From positions 12,042,520 through 12,106,519 of the forward strand of contig OZ018409.1 of the NCBI GenBank assembly GCA_963969595.1: a stretch of DNA of 64,000 nucleotides. Direction: 5' to 3'. Below the pieces are notes generated by a model, which saw only the letters and a program-made list of their open reading frames with translations, ran no database searches and was not told the origin of the DNA. The stretch's first letter is position 1. Every line of letters begins with the position of its first letter. Shown in pieces: positions 11,682-23,527 of the stretch. Both the position numbers and the translations under genes were made by a program. This DNA is from Neckera pumila. Taxonomy: Eukaryota; Streptophyta; Bryopsida; Hypnales; Neckeraceae.

Positions 11682-13270
11682 TTAGATACAGGAGTCACAA
11701 ACTCGCAGCCCGTTCGCAGCTGGCTGTCCACATTGCTCGCATAGAAACCCATCGTCTTCAAAATCAATTTCCAGATTGGTCAGGTTCTCATATTGAGCTC
11801 TGTTGAACCTTACACTGGGAGTCACAATCTCAAAATCATCCTCTTCAAAATCACTGTCAACTGAGTCTTTTCTATGCGTCGTAGTAGTGGCATCCCAGCT
11901 TTCATAAACACATGTGCTATTACTGTATTCAGTAAGCGTCGTTGCACTACACAAGCTTTCTGATGAACTTGACGTCCTTGTCTAGTCTCTAAACACACTA
12001 GCAATCTCAGTTTGAACACAATCACCATCGTCCATAGGTTTCTTATCGCTCATTCCCGAACATCTTGCGTACACAGCCAATTTCTCTGAAGAAGAATTAT
12101 GTAAGCGCTGCTGGAACACCCATATTGAGCTTCCTCTTCGAATCGTTAGCCTAGTCCTGTCCTTGGACTTGTGGGCTGCACATTACGGGCAAGTGAGGGC
12201 TTAGAAGCCTGGCCGTCGGGGCAAGATTGCTGGGTGCAATCACGTCTTTGACTGGAGTTTTCGTCCCTTTCCCTGCCCAAGCAGGTTTGGTCCCGGGAGC
12301 AAGAGATTGTGCATCCACGATCTTCAAAAAAAGAAAGGAGGCAAATGTAAGTGTTTCGTGAACTTCAATGCTTAAATTTGAAGCTACTAATGGCCTAAGA
12401 AGAACTGAATCTCTTAAGGTCGAAAATGATGACTTGCTCCAAGGCCACATACCCACGGATATGAAATTCAACCAAGGTCAAAGTGAACGGCAACAATTAC
12501 AATCGCCAGAATGAGGATAAAAGATGACCCTTTCCATGGAGGGACAAGATGATTCATATTATATGCGGATGTAGTGAACACGCATCGGAAGCAAAGAGAG
12601 AGTTCACATCTCAGTGCAATTTCCACATTCAAACCTCTCTAATGACACTGCCTTTGGGGTACAAAACTACAAATGGACCCTAAGAAGCCCCCTCATGCAT
12701 TTTTGCAACTCCCTAAATGGAGCATGCCCAGTCAGATGATGGCAGATTCTGAGGATACACAGGGAATGCGGAATTCCAGAGTGTCTTTGGAGAGTGTGGA
12801 GGGTAGTCTCTCCGCATTCAGGCCTGGTGGAGAAATCGATGTTTTGAGAGGCGACGGTTTCATAATTCATCAATTTGTGTTCGGAAAGACACTCTCATTC
12901 GTGACGCTGTCCGGGGCCACACTCTCAGCGTTATTGCGACCTCGGTGTTTCGGTACCTCCACAACGGGGGAGGCCTTTTGTCGTAGACCGAGGCCAAAAG
13001 GATCTCTTTCAGCCTCTCGCATCCTTCGATCAGCCTCCGTTCCCCTTCATCGCTCCCTCTAAAGTTGTTCGCTTCTTAGGCTCTGAAATCTAGGGCAATG
13101 GCAGCAAGAGCCACAAACACACCTCTCCTGCGGTCGAATTCCCAAGGAGAATGTATCCAAATCCTCGACCAAAATCTCTTGGGCCATCAACATCAAAGTA
13201 ATGTCACCCCCCTCGCCAATTTCAGCAGCTTCAGAGACACTGTCGACCACTGCCCCTGCCGGACACTAAA
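11682..13270 (-). CDS. Putative multi-exon gene of unknown function ending in a Cys-pair motif
   Basis: Several minus-strand frames with splice-like edges suggest one gene. One at about 13269-13070 reads VVDSVSEAAEIGEGGD and ends in a Cys-rich ERCVCGSCCHC. One at about 12331-12151 opens after an AG with IVDAQSLAPGTKPAWAGKG. The last, 11954-11682, is acidic (DSDFEEDDFEIV) and ends CEQCGQPAANGLRVCDSC, a CxxC-x(n)-CxxC zinc-ribbon-like tail, then stop. I do not recognize the family and cannot join the exons with certain phase. All these translations are identical in the second copy at 59866-61454. Identity between recent duplicates is weak evidence of coding. The Cys-pair tail is the best support for a real protein. 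Confidence 0.4.
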
Positions 13271-14550
13271 CCATCCATGCACAAACTTCAACAGTAAGCG
13301 AACATTCCTATCGCTTAAAATACCAATCCATCCTCAATACTGCAATACCTTCACAACTGCATCGACTAGCTCAACGGTTCTTCCATTTGTTAAAATAACA
13401 AAAACAAAACAAAAACATTGTCCAAAAATTACATTTCTCGATCTCAAATCCCCTTTTGACAGTTTAATATTGGGAAGCATGAGCAAAATGCTTTTTGAGA
13501 AGGGTTAAGAGTTTAGGTGCAATTACCTTATTACACAAAGTTGGAGTGGGTCACTCTAAGCAGTATGAAGATATCACTGTTATTTTCTTCTTATCATGTG
13601 AACCATCTACTTGTTTAGTTTATGGATTTCCAATTGTTATTGCCAAGCCATCACAATGCACATGGGTTCAAGAAATTCTTTCGAAAGGCCTAGCTCTATA
13701 GGCAGATAAATAAATTAATTTAAAGATTCCAACACGACACACTGTTCTTAAATGGAATGAATAACTTTGAAGGCAATAGCATGCAGGTGCAATCGTTTAA
13801 CACAAGATAAGGTAATGATTAAAATTTCCTCAACAAACAGGTCTGCATCCCAAATATGAGCAGCCCAATCCAACCAACACATTCTTAAATTGATTACTAT
13901 ATATATATATCCAACTCTCACTACAATAGGAAAAACATCTAACCTATTTTTGACCTCAGTATGTGAAGTGCAAACATCCCTACTGAATGACCCTCTTCTA
14001 TTCAACCATAAACTTGTATATTGGCTTCCTATAACAAAACAGTGTCGAGCCAAGAACTATGTGCCTCCGACACAGGACGCTGGAATAGCAACAGACTTCC
14101 ATACTTTAGAGAACGCCAAGTCTGAGCACCAAGTCTTCCAAAACTAGTTCTGTCCCCAACAACAAAAGCCAATTTTGTCACAGTTAGCATTCCAGAGAAC
14201 TTCAATTAAGAATTTCAACACAATTCTAGTGAAGGCACCGGAACAATGAGACACAAATGAATGAAGCATATTCCCCTAGATACTACACTCAACCCTCTCT
14301 GCCAACATTGCCACGAGACCTAACCGCACTCTCACATGAAAGGTATCCAATCAAGTGTGTACAACACCTTGTTGGGAATATTAGGCAATAATTTTCACAA
14401 TTTGACATGTGAAAGCTCTCCAATTGGCATTTACAAAACATGAAATGCACAAGGAATAAGCAAATACTGAGTGTGTTAGTATGTAGAGAGGATTGCGTGC
14501 AATTATAAAAAGCAAGAAGAATATCGAACATGATATGAACTGTAAAACTT

Positions 14551-14988
14551 TCATACCCTCTTCCCGAAGAATCTAGTAAATCGTTGCCACCTTGCAGGAG
14601 TTTCTCCATCCTGGACGAGAGGCGTGACTGGGGGCTGGTCTGGGGGCTGCACTTGGGGCTGCACTTGGGGCTGGGCTGGGGGCGGGACTGAGGTATTCAG
14701 CCAAGCACCCCTCTTTTCAGTCCCTATCCACTTATACTTCTTATCCTTATCCTTATAGATTCTCACTTTGCTGAATTCATTACAATCGTCAGAACTGAAC
14801 ACCACTCGATATGCACTATCGGGTTGCACGACACACCAATACTCGCTATATGTTGCACTTTCATCGACCTTGATTTTGTACGACTTCCCTTTTGGTAGAG
14901 AATGCAACGGATGGAACACATTCGCAGACCCTTGTTTTAACTCAATATTTGCGTCGGTATCATTGAACACGATTGTTCCCTTAACCAT
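14551..14988 (-). CDS. Small uncharacterized beta-rich protein with proline-rich tail (possibly DUF7748-like)
   Basis: 145-residue frame starting MVKGTIVFNDTDANIELKQG. The first 100 residues look like a compact beta domain with alternating strands (KSYKIKVDES, YSEYWCVVQ, YRVVFSSDDC, FSKVRIYKDKDKKYKWIG). A Pro/Gln repeat tail (QPQVQPQVQPPDQPP) and a basic end, RFTRFFGKR, follow. The arrangement recalls a family of small proteins known mainly from mosses and lycophytes (DUF7748, from memory). There is no signal peptide. A GT at the FFGKR junction is present in both copies, so a spliced C-terminus is possible. The start lies only 38 bp downstream of the stop of the membrane-protein gene on the same strand, so the two may share a transcript. 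The second copy at 62703-63167 is about 86% identical in protein. Confidence 0.6.
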   Translation of the reverse strand: MVKGTIVFNDTDANIELKQGSANVFHPLHSLPKGKSYKIKVDESATYSEYWCVVQPDSAYRVVFSSDDCNEFSKVRIYKDKDKKYKWIGTEKRGAWLNTSVPPPAQPQVQPQVQPPDQPPVTPLVQDGETPARWQRFTRFFGKRV

Positions 14989-15026
14989 GATTTCCAGTCG
15001 GATAATAATCTAGACTTTATCAAAGC

Positions 15027-17251
15027 CTACTGCAGATGTTGGTTCCACTTGGCAACAGACAATTTGTTGCAAAGGATCACAACATAGGACAGAATGAAAA
15101 GACACGTGAAAATTAACAGTGACACAATGACGGAGATCCTGCCAATCGAGATCCAGGAACTGGGTTTTCTTCCCCGAACTTCCTGAGCAAGCTCACTGAA
15201 TTTGAACTCTCTCCCCTCCGCTCGAAGTTTCGTAGTTCTTCTTGCAACTTCCTGAGTGTTATTCAAACCTTCAAAGTTAGACAGAGACTACAGAAATCTA
15301 CGACAGTTTCACTTGAATAATTTATCCACTAAGTGATAAAAACGGTCATAAGTACATCATTCAGCAAGTCAAAAGCAAGTAAATAAATGTCTCAACAGAA
15401 TAAATAATCACCACACATTTCTGAATGATAGAAAAACCTAGTTAATATATTCGACATTGTACTTCTGCAATGGATCCAATTCACTCCTCAGCTTGGACCC
15501 TAAGAGGCTGACATGGCATATTCGAGATAGCTTGCACAAGAAGGGTATTAAAATTTCAAAATCTCATAAAGTCGTAATTCCCAACCCTACAAATATGCTA
15601 CAGTAGAATTCTACGGAGTAGTATTTTGAAAAAATCCGACCTTGACTTGTAGAAAAACTTCACGGACAGTACTAAACACGATCAGACAGTACTGGCTAAC
15701 AACTCGATCGACTGACAACCGAGACAAGCAAATTTGAATAATCGTATTCCAACAGTTGAAATTGCAAATACTTCTGATCAAAAGCTGATTGTTTCTTTCA
15801 CTGGTAATTATACGGTTCTGCATGATTGAGGCAAATGTGCGTATTGAATACCTTCGAGCTTCATTAATAATTGCTCTCGGTTAATACGCAAGTATTAATT
15901 TTCAATGATAACGAGGCATTAAACGAGGCTCTAATATACGAATTATATGCTGATTGAATCATCTTAGACTACTTCTAGCTAATTCTGGCAATTGATAGTA
16001 ATTCTTGGCTTACAGTTCATTCATGGAAACCAGTTTGTCAGAACATGTACTCATTTTTTTCATGAAGTTCCAAGATCATCACTTCTAGGAGTATCTCATT
16101 TTGTTCAATTGACAAGTACCTTACTAGGTGTAAGATCGATATATTTCTCCAGAACCAAAATTTTTTATATACTATGTCTTTACGAGAGGATCAGCTTCAG
16201 GGTCAGAGTGACCACGGTAACTCTCGGCCTCATACTCTGCTGATGGTGAATTTTGTCCCCTACCACCACAGTTCATTTGCTAAGATCCTGTAGAAAGTTC
16301 CCTCATCGAGACACTAATTGAGCTGATTTTCTGGAGTTTCAAGTTGAGTCTGTCTATGAAGGTTTCGAACAATTTCAGAGGAAGGAGTTTGGATATACCT
16401 CTCAGCTTCATGGAACATTAGAGAGAGAAAAAGGGAAGAGACAGTGACAGAAATGTGACATGCTTTTGAATCTGCAGAAGGTAGTTTTCATTTACCGTAC
16501 TATCTGAACAAAATTCTAATAATCCCGGATACATTTCCCATATTTCTCAAACTTCAACCGATCTCAAATGTCTTCACAGAAATGTGCTGTATGGCTTCAA
16601 ATGAACAACACATGTTTTCAAAATTTGACACAACTTGGACAAGGAACCCTACTTATTTGAATACCAAGAGCAACGACTGAGGTATACCCACGGAAACCTC
16701 CGAAAATATATGCCCTATCTAGTTCGGAAAGTCTATTTGCGTACCCCTTGCGCGATCCTCTCGTTGTGGATGGAGATCTCCAACACCTGGAGCTGTGAAA
16801 ACTTGATCCAGACCCCACTGATGGCAACCGAGGCCGCCACGCTCGATAAGAGGGCAGGGACCCAGACTATGCCACATAAGGGTTTAGTGCCAGATTTGAG
16901 CTGCGACACGGCAGTGAGCACCACGCCCTGGAAGACACTGAAGAACCCCACGATGTTGAAGATCTGGTTCGTCAAGTCAGCGCTCCGCTTCTCCTTGCGA
17001 TCCACCTTATTGCTCAGATACAACTCCTTGCGATCCCACTCCTTCAAAGCCGCACGGTGCTCACGGCTATCGTTATTGCTATCCTCGATCCACAAGACGT
17101 TTTGGATCTCCTCGTGGGGGAAATTGTTCTTAGCAGCCACTGCAACTGTCACAGACTGCGGATCTTGGCGATGACTACCTCCGCTGGGGTTTGGAGAGCT
17201 GCTCGACTCTAACTCTCCTCCCGGACCTACACCATTCCCGGCTGCAGACAT
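15027..17251 (-). CDS. Predicted three-helix membrane protein, two exons, unknown function
   Basis: Exon 1, 17251-16745, encodes 169 residues: a Ser/Gly-rich N-terminus, a charged segment (NDSREHRAALKEWDRKELY), and two hydrophobic helices (IFNIVGFFSVFQGVVLTAVS and PALLSSVAASVAISGVWI). It ends at a GTACGC donor in phase 0. Exon 2, 15287-15027, follows an AG in the same phase. It continues with a charged helix (VARRTTKLRAEGREFKFSEL) and a third membrane helix (ISVIVSLLIFTCLFILSYVV) before the stop, about 255 residues in all. No named family is recognized; the layout suggests a small organelle or plasma-membrane protein. The intron (15288-16744) holds no other gene I can see. In the second copy the AG used here reads CTG, so that copy is broken or uses another acceptor. 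Exon 1 of copy 2 would lie beyond the window. Confidence 0.55.
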
Positions 17252-17359
17252 AGAGTCAGAAACAATAGGAGGGGCAAACCCAGGGATAGAATGGGTGGAG
17301 GAGTGATTGCGGGTCGGGGCGGGGGGGATTTATGGCTGCCTTTGCCCGAGTCTGCTACA

Positions 17360-18530
17360 GACATTAACTTACCATATTGAATATGATATTAAATATGAAA
17401 TCGTCGGTAAATTACTGTATCTTGATGCTCAGAGAATCCTCAGAGCTGACAGAGCAGCTCCAATTTTATGGCCGAAGCTACCCAGAGTCTGCTGCAGACT
17501 GCAGACATTACCATATTAAATACGGAGTATGATATTAAATATGAATCGTCCGTCAATTAACCCCTAAGGACCATTGTCTCTTCGCGGGACAAATACATTT
17601 TGGGGCATGTACCTACGGGCTGAAATTTTCTCCTGATTTTTAGAAATTTTTTTTGGAGGTAGATAAATTGATTAGCTTCGTGGGAATATCATTTTTTTCA
17701 CAATCGGTGCCCAGGAACAAAAATTATGATCAAATAAGCTCAAAACAGGGGACAGTGAAGGCAATGCGAGCAGCAAAAAAAATTTGCATTTCTTTTTTTT
17801 TAGTATTTTATTCCTCATAGATTATATTTTTGTCTATCTAAAGAGCCTTTATTCATTTCATTTGGATTTGTTTTGAGAAAGTTATGGATATTCTTGTTTT
17901 TCGGGTAGTTAAAGCATCTTTTTGAAAAAAATAACTTGTAGGATTCATTTCTGAATGCAATTTTTCAAATTTTTCAATTTTTTTCTTTTTTGCATGATTT
18001 AGTTATTTACTAGAAAAATCTCGCCATTGGGATAAGTGCATTTTAATTCCACCTAAAATATATGAATACTTTAGATTTTCCTTCTATTTTGTACCTACTT
18101 CTACTTAACAATTTTTTTAATAATGAAAAACTAATTTTTTTGATTGTTTTTTTTGCCAGATTCTCAACTCAATTCTCCACTATAAATTTAGAACTCAAAA
18201 CTTTGTAGTACAAAAATCTAAAAGTAAAAAATGTTCATAGTCATAAAATCCAATCCCACAATGTCCTGAAAAACTTGTGTTTGTACTTTAAACGCAGATA
18301 TCTTGCAATCTGTGAGGTCAAAAATTTTGAAATTTTTTCCACACATTCTCATACTAGTTAGGTGTAAGATCCTACGGTTAGATGTGAAAAAAAATACATT
18401 TTTAAATTTTTTTCACTCTTTGCTATAAAAATGGCAGTTTTGGGTGTTTTTGGCAGAAAGAAGGCCTTAAGCCTGTAGGGGTTAACTTGATGCTCAGAGA
18501 ATCCTCAGAGCAGCTCCAATTAGACCAGTT
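17360..18530. repeat. Local tandem duplication, second unit split by a TTAA element
   Basis: Unit 1 (about 17360-17470) and unit 2 (about 17500-17556 plus 18486-18530) share 'accatatt.aata', 'tatgatattaaatatgaa', 'cttgatgctcagagaatcc' and 'agagcagctccaatt'. Unit 1 gives a paralogous, nearly empty version of the site into which element B inserted. Confidence 0.65.
17557..18485. mobile_element. TTAA-bounded non-autonomous element B (piggyBac-like termini)
   Basis: Starts TTAA-CCCCTAAGGACCATTG and ends CCTGTAGGGG-TTAA; 929 bp. Shares internal blocks with elements A and F. No coding frame. It sits in the second unit of a local duplication, whose first unit lacks it. Confidence 0.7.
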
Positions 18531-18594
18531 TAGCCATAGTTCACAAGTGATACGTGCTTGACTATAAGGCCGGCCGGGACCCTAATCTCGCTAA

Positions 18595-19082
18595 GACCAT
18601 CTGCAATGCAACAACGGTAAAAAGGCCCTGCAATAGCAGGGCGCGGGCTGTTCCACAAGGCCTCTATAATATGGATTCTTTCTTTGGAAAATTTGACCCA
18701 ATGCAAAGCCAGCAATTCAAACATCAAATGGACTTTTTCGATATTATAAAAAGAAAGGAAGAAAAGAATCTACATTAAAGAAAGGACTTTTTATGAAAAC
18801 AAGGAAAGATGAATTGATTAGTGCACATACCAATAAACTTTTCTTGGCATCCATTGGTTACTACCGCTTTTCGTCATGATGACTCCCATGAATCAATTTG
18901 CCAAGAGTTTTCCCGGAGTAGGCAAAATGACAAAATATTCCGATCCCTGGGGGTCGCATACTGAGGCCGTGAAAGTAGAGGTCTCCATACTGGTTGCATT
19001 GGAACACAATTTTAAATAAAATTATCGTCTGCCATGCACAGTGCCTATACTGAGTGTGGTGCTGGTTGCATTTCAGATGGTC
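18595..19082. mobile_element. MITE with TAA target duplication
   Basis: Starts GACCATCTGCAATGCAAC, and the inverse of its end is GACCATCTGAAATGCAACC. It is 488 bp, flanked by TAA on both sides (18592-18594, 19083-19085). The terminus matches the fold-back MITE at 24973. TAA duplication fits PIF/Harbinger-derived MITEs. Confidence 0.75.
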
Positions 19083-19141
19083 TAAGAGCATCTCCTGCAG
19101 CCCTCAAAACAATTTGTTCTTTCAATCGAGATCTGTCTAAT

Positions 19142-20069
19142 TTAACCCCTAAAGGACTGGACTGTGTTTTTTGGACTTATAGCTTTTTTGGGCAGGTGCA
19201 TGTGAGCAAAGATTTGCACATTTTGGTCTGAAATTTTAATAGAATGTGGGAACGAGGAATATCTTTCATATGCTCAAATTTCATGACATTTGGAAATATG
19301 AGTAAAAAGTTATTGCACAATATGTCGTTTATTTCTCAATTCGGGTAGTCTGGGTAGATCTGGAAAAAACACTTTTTTAAGAAATAAAAATTTGGGATTT
19401 GTTCTTCAGATTTATATGTACTCAAAAAGCTTTGAATCATTGCATTTCAATAGTTGAGACAAAAGTTATGAGGCTTTTTAGTTTGCGGTCAGCTTTGGAA
19501 TCCCTACACCAAAAAAAACTTTGAAGTCCTTTATTTTCCTGAAAGTTCAATATTTTTGAAAAAAAATAATGCTATTGGATGTATATTGTTTATAACAACA
19601 ATTCAACCATTTGGATTGGAATTTTTTAATTTTGTAAATTATTTATTAACAATTTAGTATTTTTAATCGTTCTCTACTTCTTTCTACTTACTATTTTTTT
19701 CCTATATATTGCACAACTCCAAATGATCTGAAAATTTTCATGTATGTAGCCAACTTGCCCTGAAGAATGAATCCAAAGAAGCACAACCATTTTGGACATT
19801 TTTTCGTAATGATTTGACCTTGTGAAGTGCAGCTGCCCGATTTTTTGCAGTGGTCAAAAAAGGATTTTTGCCACTTCAAATGCTAATATCTTGCAATCTA
19901 CATGGTGGAAATTTCTGAAATTCTACATATTCTCAAACTAGAGTACGACAAGATTCCACGGTCACATGTGTCAAAAAATGATATTTTTCAAAAATTTGGT
20001 ACTTGGACTAGAAATGGCAGTTTTGGAGCATTTTGGGTGAGAACATAGTCAAGGAACTTTAGGGGTTAA
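19142..20069. mobile_element. TTAA-bounded non-autonomous element C (piggyBac-like termini)
   Basis: Starts TTAA-CCCCTAAAGGACTGG and ends GGAACTTTAGGGG-TTAA; 928 bp. Its interior is AT-rich and only distantly similar to A and B. No coding frame. Confidence 0.7.
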
Positions 20070-20738
20070 AGGGGATGGCCACTTGAATCCCCAATAGTAC
20101 AACTCACTAAATATACTTCCAACCAATCACAAGTCACAGATCTTGCAAAAGCAATAAGTAAGCTATGACAATTGCTAATCCTAAGAGAAAATATAGCATG
20201 TAGTGACTGTAAAGGTCTCCTTCAAAGGAGTGTGAAAGTAAAGGTTGAGCCTGACAAATACTATGGTAGGAGGCTCGATCTCCGCCCGTTCATTTCCAAT
20301 CACTCGTCTGGATGGCCCTGATATCATGTAAGGACGTCTACAAATAGGAAAGAAGTGATTATGCAACAATTTTATGTTTGGATGGGTGTGGTTTTAGAAT
20401 GCTAAAAATGTGATTGTGCAGTAGGGTTTAACTCTTTTCCATTGAGAAGTGTGTCATAAATTCGCGTATTTATAAAAAAAACTTTAAATGTACTTGTGGA
20501 GGGTGCGCATTCATACAACAGCATAATGGACTACAGTATAAAAGTATTGTGCTGTTCTTTGGGACCCATCTCCATTGAATAAGAAGGCAATTGTACACAT
20601 ATTTTGAAAAAATACGGGATTATTGTAAGCAACAAGGCCGCCACTTTGAGAAAGTGCTGCAAACCAATTTGTGAATGCCAAGCCGTCACTTTCAATTGTA
20701 GTAAAGAAATGAACTAAGAGGACAAAATTATTCAGTAC
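20070..20738. other. Unassigned sequence before the pogo-type element
   Basis: No gene recognized. An 81-codon minus frame (20756-20511) has a plausible amino-acid mix but no known motif. 'TACAGTATAAAAG' at about 20531 could be the terminus of the pogo-type element, but I found no matching inverse end downstream. Confidence 0.3.
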
Positions 20739-20850
20739 TTGCAAGGTGAAGCTCAAGGAGAGGACTTCAATGAGCTGAAAAGAGAGGAATTCATTTGCAA
20801 GGTGAAGCTCAAGGAGAGGACTTCAATGAGCTGAAAGGAGAGGAATTCAG
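20739..20850. repeat. Direct tandem repeat, 56-bp unit x 2
   Basis: Two adjacent copies of a unit beginning 'ttgcaaggtgaagctcaagg' and ending 'gagaggaattca' differ at very few positions. It lies just upstream of the first transposon-associated frame. Confidence 0.85.
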
Positions 20851-21021
20851 TGACTTGAGAGGAGACCGATGTGAATGAGAGAATTTTGCCACCACGGAGG
20901 AACTTGAAGGAAAGAATTGAGGGACCACAGTGAACGAAGCAATACAGTTCATTGAAAATAGCTACACGGTTAGTTCTCAGTTTCTTTGTAGATTTCTTGC
21001 AGTGAATTCCCTTTCTACGAG

Positions 21022-21501
21022 ATGAGTGCCAGGACCATGACAAGTAGTAGTGACAATGATGAAAGCAACGAAGACAGTTGGCATGATGAGAGGAGTTCAA
21101 GGACTACGCACTCATTCTGTGAGGATGACGATGACTATGGAGATGAACAAAGCCACAAATTCTTGGAGTGGGGGAAATACCAGAAAGAACTCCAATGCCT
21201 ACAGCAACTGCGGGAGATGGGGGCAATCGCCCAAGGCTGGGTCCCAGAAGGATTAGAGGGTCCTGAACCTCCACATGGTGGAGCCGGTCTAAGGAGGCGC
21301 TACCTAGCAGGAAACAACGTCGGAGCTCCACAGACCCAAAAGAAGCGGAGCCATGCAGCATTGCTGGGCCCCAACAATAAAAGAAATGAAGACCGGATGA
21401 TGAGCAGGCAGGCGACTGGGGCGGCGAGCAGGCAGCCGATTGGAGCTAAGGAAGCAGGTCATGAAGGTTGTGCTCCAAGTGGACCACATTTGCGATGCTG
21501 A
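21022..21501 (+). CDS. Hypothetical acidic protein upstream of the pogo-type transposase
   Basis: 159-codon frame. The N-terminus is rich in Ser/Asp/Glu (SSSDNDESNEDSWHDERSS, CEDDDDYGDEQ), followed by FLEWGKYQKELQCLQQLREM and a Gly/Arg-rich tail. It could be the first exon or an accessory frame of the transposon that follows. No family is recognized, and the composition bias lowers confidence. Confidence 0.3.
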   Translation: MSARTMTSSSDNDESNEDSWHDERSSRTTHSFCEDDDDYGDEQSHKFLEWGKYQKELQCLQQLREMGAIAQGWVPEGLEGPEPPHGGAGLRRRYLAGNNVGAPQTQKKRSHAALLGPNNKRNEDRMMSRQATGAASRQPIGAKEAGHEGCAPSGPHLRC

Positions 21502-21689
21502 CAACCTCGAACTCGTGCATCGGGCGACTCTGGGCCCGCAGCAGGACATCGTCTTTGGGACCGTGCAGCAAAAGCCCTACACTTGCAACCAACATTCGAT
21601 AGCAAAGGAAGAGGAAAGTAGGAGAGGGGGGCCGAAGTACAGCTACTACAACTACTGAAAAAGGTAAGACAACACGTTCCCAGAAGAAA

Positions 21690-23527
21690 TTGAAAGTGAA
21701 CGGTAACTGGAGCCAGGAGCAGCTGAGAAGGGCGTTAGCAGATGTTGACAAAGGACTGCCACTTCAAGCTGCGGCAAGGAAAGAAGATATACCATGTTCT
21801 ACTTTGCGTGGCCACGTTTATGGCACCACTTTGTATAGACGGAGAGGTAGGAAAGCTATGTTAACAGATGCAGAGGAACTAGAGCTTGTACAATACCTAA
21901 TCAAAATGCAAGAGCTCGGATTCCCTTTCACAATAGGCCAACTACAAGAAAAAGTTGGTATACTCACCTAAGCCAGAGTCACTCCATTCAAAGATGGAGT
22001 TTCAGGCCTTGGCTGGGTGAGGTGTTTCTGAAAGGGCATCCCGATTTATCACTAAGGAAACCACAGTCCCTAGATCAAAATCGGGCTAGAAACCTTTGTC
22101 CAGAGATTGTAGCATCTTTTTATGAAAATCTACAAACATTATATAGAAATCACAAATATGAGGCACATCAGATATGGAACTGTGACGAGAGCCGTGCACA
22201 AGCTGGCCGGGATGGTGGAGGCTATGTCATTGCAAAAAGGAGAAGCAGAAATGTCCAGAGAGTCATCCTTGATAGTAGAGAATGGTTGACAGTTCTGTCC
22301 TGCATCAATGCAAACGGTGATAGCATTCCTAATTTCTACATTTTCAAGGGAAAAAGAAAGGGTAGGAACTTCTTACTCAGAACAGAAGAGAAGGATGCTG
22401 TGATGTCCGTGCAAGGCAAAGCTTGGATGACCAACGAATTATTCAAAGAATGGATGCTTCACTATTTATTGAAGTTGGAAAAGCTGTATGACATTTCAAC
22501 CACCAATAGGCATGTCTTGATCTTAGATGGCCACGTATCTCACGTGATCATGGACGTCATCAAACTAGCTATGTCCAAAGGACTGGACTTGATCACTCTT
22601 CCCTCCCACACATCCCATAGTCTACAACCTCTAGACGTGTGCTGTTTCAAACCATTCAAGCTTGCATTTCGTGCCTACAGAGATAAATGGAGTCTAAGCC
22701 ACAAGGGTCAGCTGCCCAAGAAGGAGGACCTTGCTCAATGGGTGTCCAATGCACTAAGACGAGCATTATCTCCCAAGAACATTACTAAAGGATTCTTGGT
22801 TACAAGCATCTACCCTCTCAATAGTAAAGCGATGGACTCAAGAATGGGCCCAAGTGAAGCGTATAATCGGTGGCAGGAAGGACCAAGCAGTGCTATGAGC
22901 CCTGGAAACGGAGCTGCACTTGAAGAGGAAGATCAACTTCCACAGTGGGAACTACAAGAAATACTAGACGAAGAACCAAGTGATCTGCCAGTTTCTCAAC
23001 AATACTATGTTGAAACAAGTGGTGAGGAGGAGGATGGACTGGCAGGGAAAGGACTTGAAGACCCTCTGTGCACTGATGAAGAACAGGAAGCTATGGAGGG
23101 AATTCAGAAAGGATTCACAGAGTTCCTGCAACTACCAACAATACCGTTACCCTCTATTTCAAAACCACGGATGGAAGCTCAAATTGATTATCACAAGTCG
23201 ATTTTACTCACTCAAGAGGACCATGTCCAACTTCTAGAAGTGCTCGCTAGAAAGAGGAACAAAGCTGCAGAAGAACAAGAAAAAAGACAATCAATGAGGG
23301 AGACAAACAAAGGTCTCAGGGCACAACACAAGAAGGACAAACAAGCAACAAAAAAGGCGAGAGCAGAACTGGCTACAGCAAATAGAAAGCACAAAGAGCT
23401 GTGGAGCTCAAAGAACGTGAGAGCTCTGGGACAAAAGCTCCATGATGCGATAAAGGAAAATGCTCCAATCGTCGGTTATAGTGCTCCCTACTGTGGCCGC
23501 GCACCACAAATTTGCAGAGAGAATTAG
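21690..23527 (+). pseudogene. pogo/Tigger-type DDE transposase, broken between DNA-binding and catalytic parts
   Basis: 21690-21971 encodes a psq/CENP-B-type helix-turn-helix (WSQEQLRRALADVDKGLP, then AARKEDIPCSTLRGHV) and ends at a TAA. After the stop, the family sequence continues (ARVTPFKDG), then a +1 frameshift leads into the 501-codon frame 22022-23527. That frame holds a complete DDE_1 domain with acidic residues D55 (NCDES), D169 (LILDGHVSH) and D205 (HSLQPLD). A long charged coiled-coil C-terminus follows (EEQEKRQSMRETNKGL, KKDKQATKKARAELA). The intact catalytic domain suggests recent activity, but the stop and frameshift disable this copy unless a small intron spans them. Terminal repeats were not found. 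Confidence 0.85.

Larger units (their letters stand above)
10776..15857. repeat. Segmental duplication, copy 1 (about 5.1 kb)
   Basis: Shared start 'aagtttacatagacat' at 10776 and 58991; the second copy, in direct orientation, continues to the end of the window. The part at about 11.8-13.5 kb is almost base-identical between copies, whereas about 14.5-15.9 kb shows roughly 5-6% differences and small indels by eye. It carries the small-protein gene, the last exon of the membrane-protein gene and an unidentified minus-strand gene. Between about 13510 and 14550 I see only non-coding sequence and a short TA run (about 13899-13910). Confidence 0.9.

Noticed and set aside
12673..13062. 129-codon plus-strand frame conserved identically at 60857-61246
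   Set aside because: Identity only reflects the recent near-perfect duplication; there is no recognizable motif and the strand is opposite to the more protein-like frames.
20531..20543. TACAGTATAAAAG as left terminus of the pogo-type element
   Set aside because: No matching inverse terminus was found downstream of the transposase, so the element border stays undefined.
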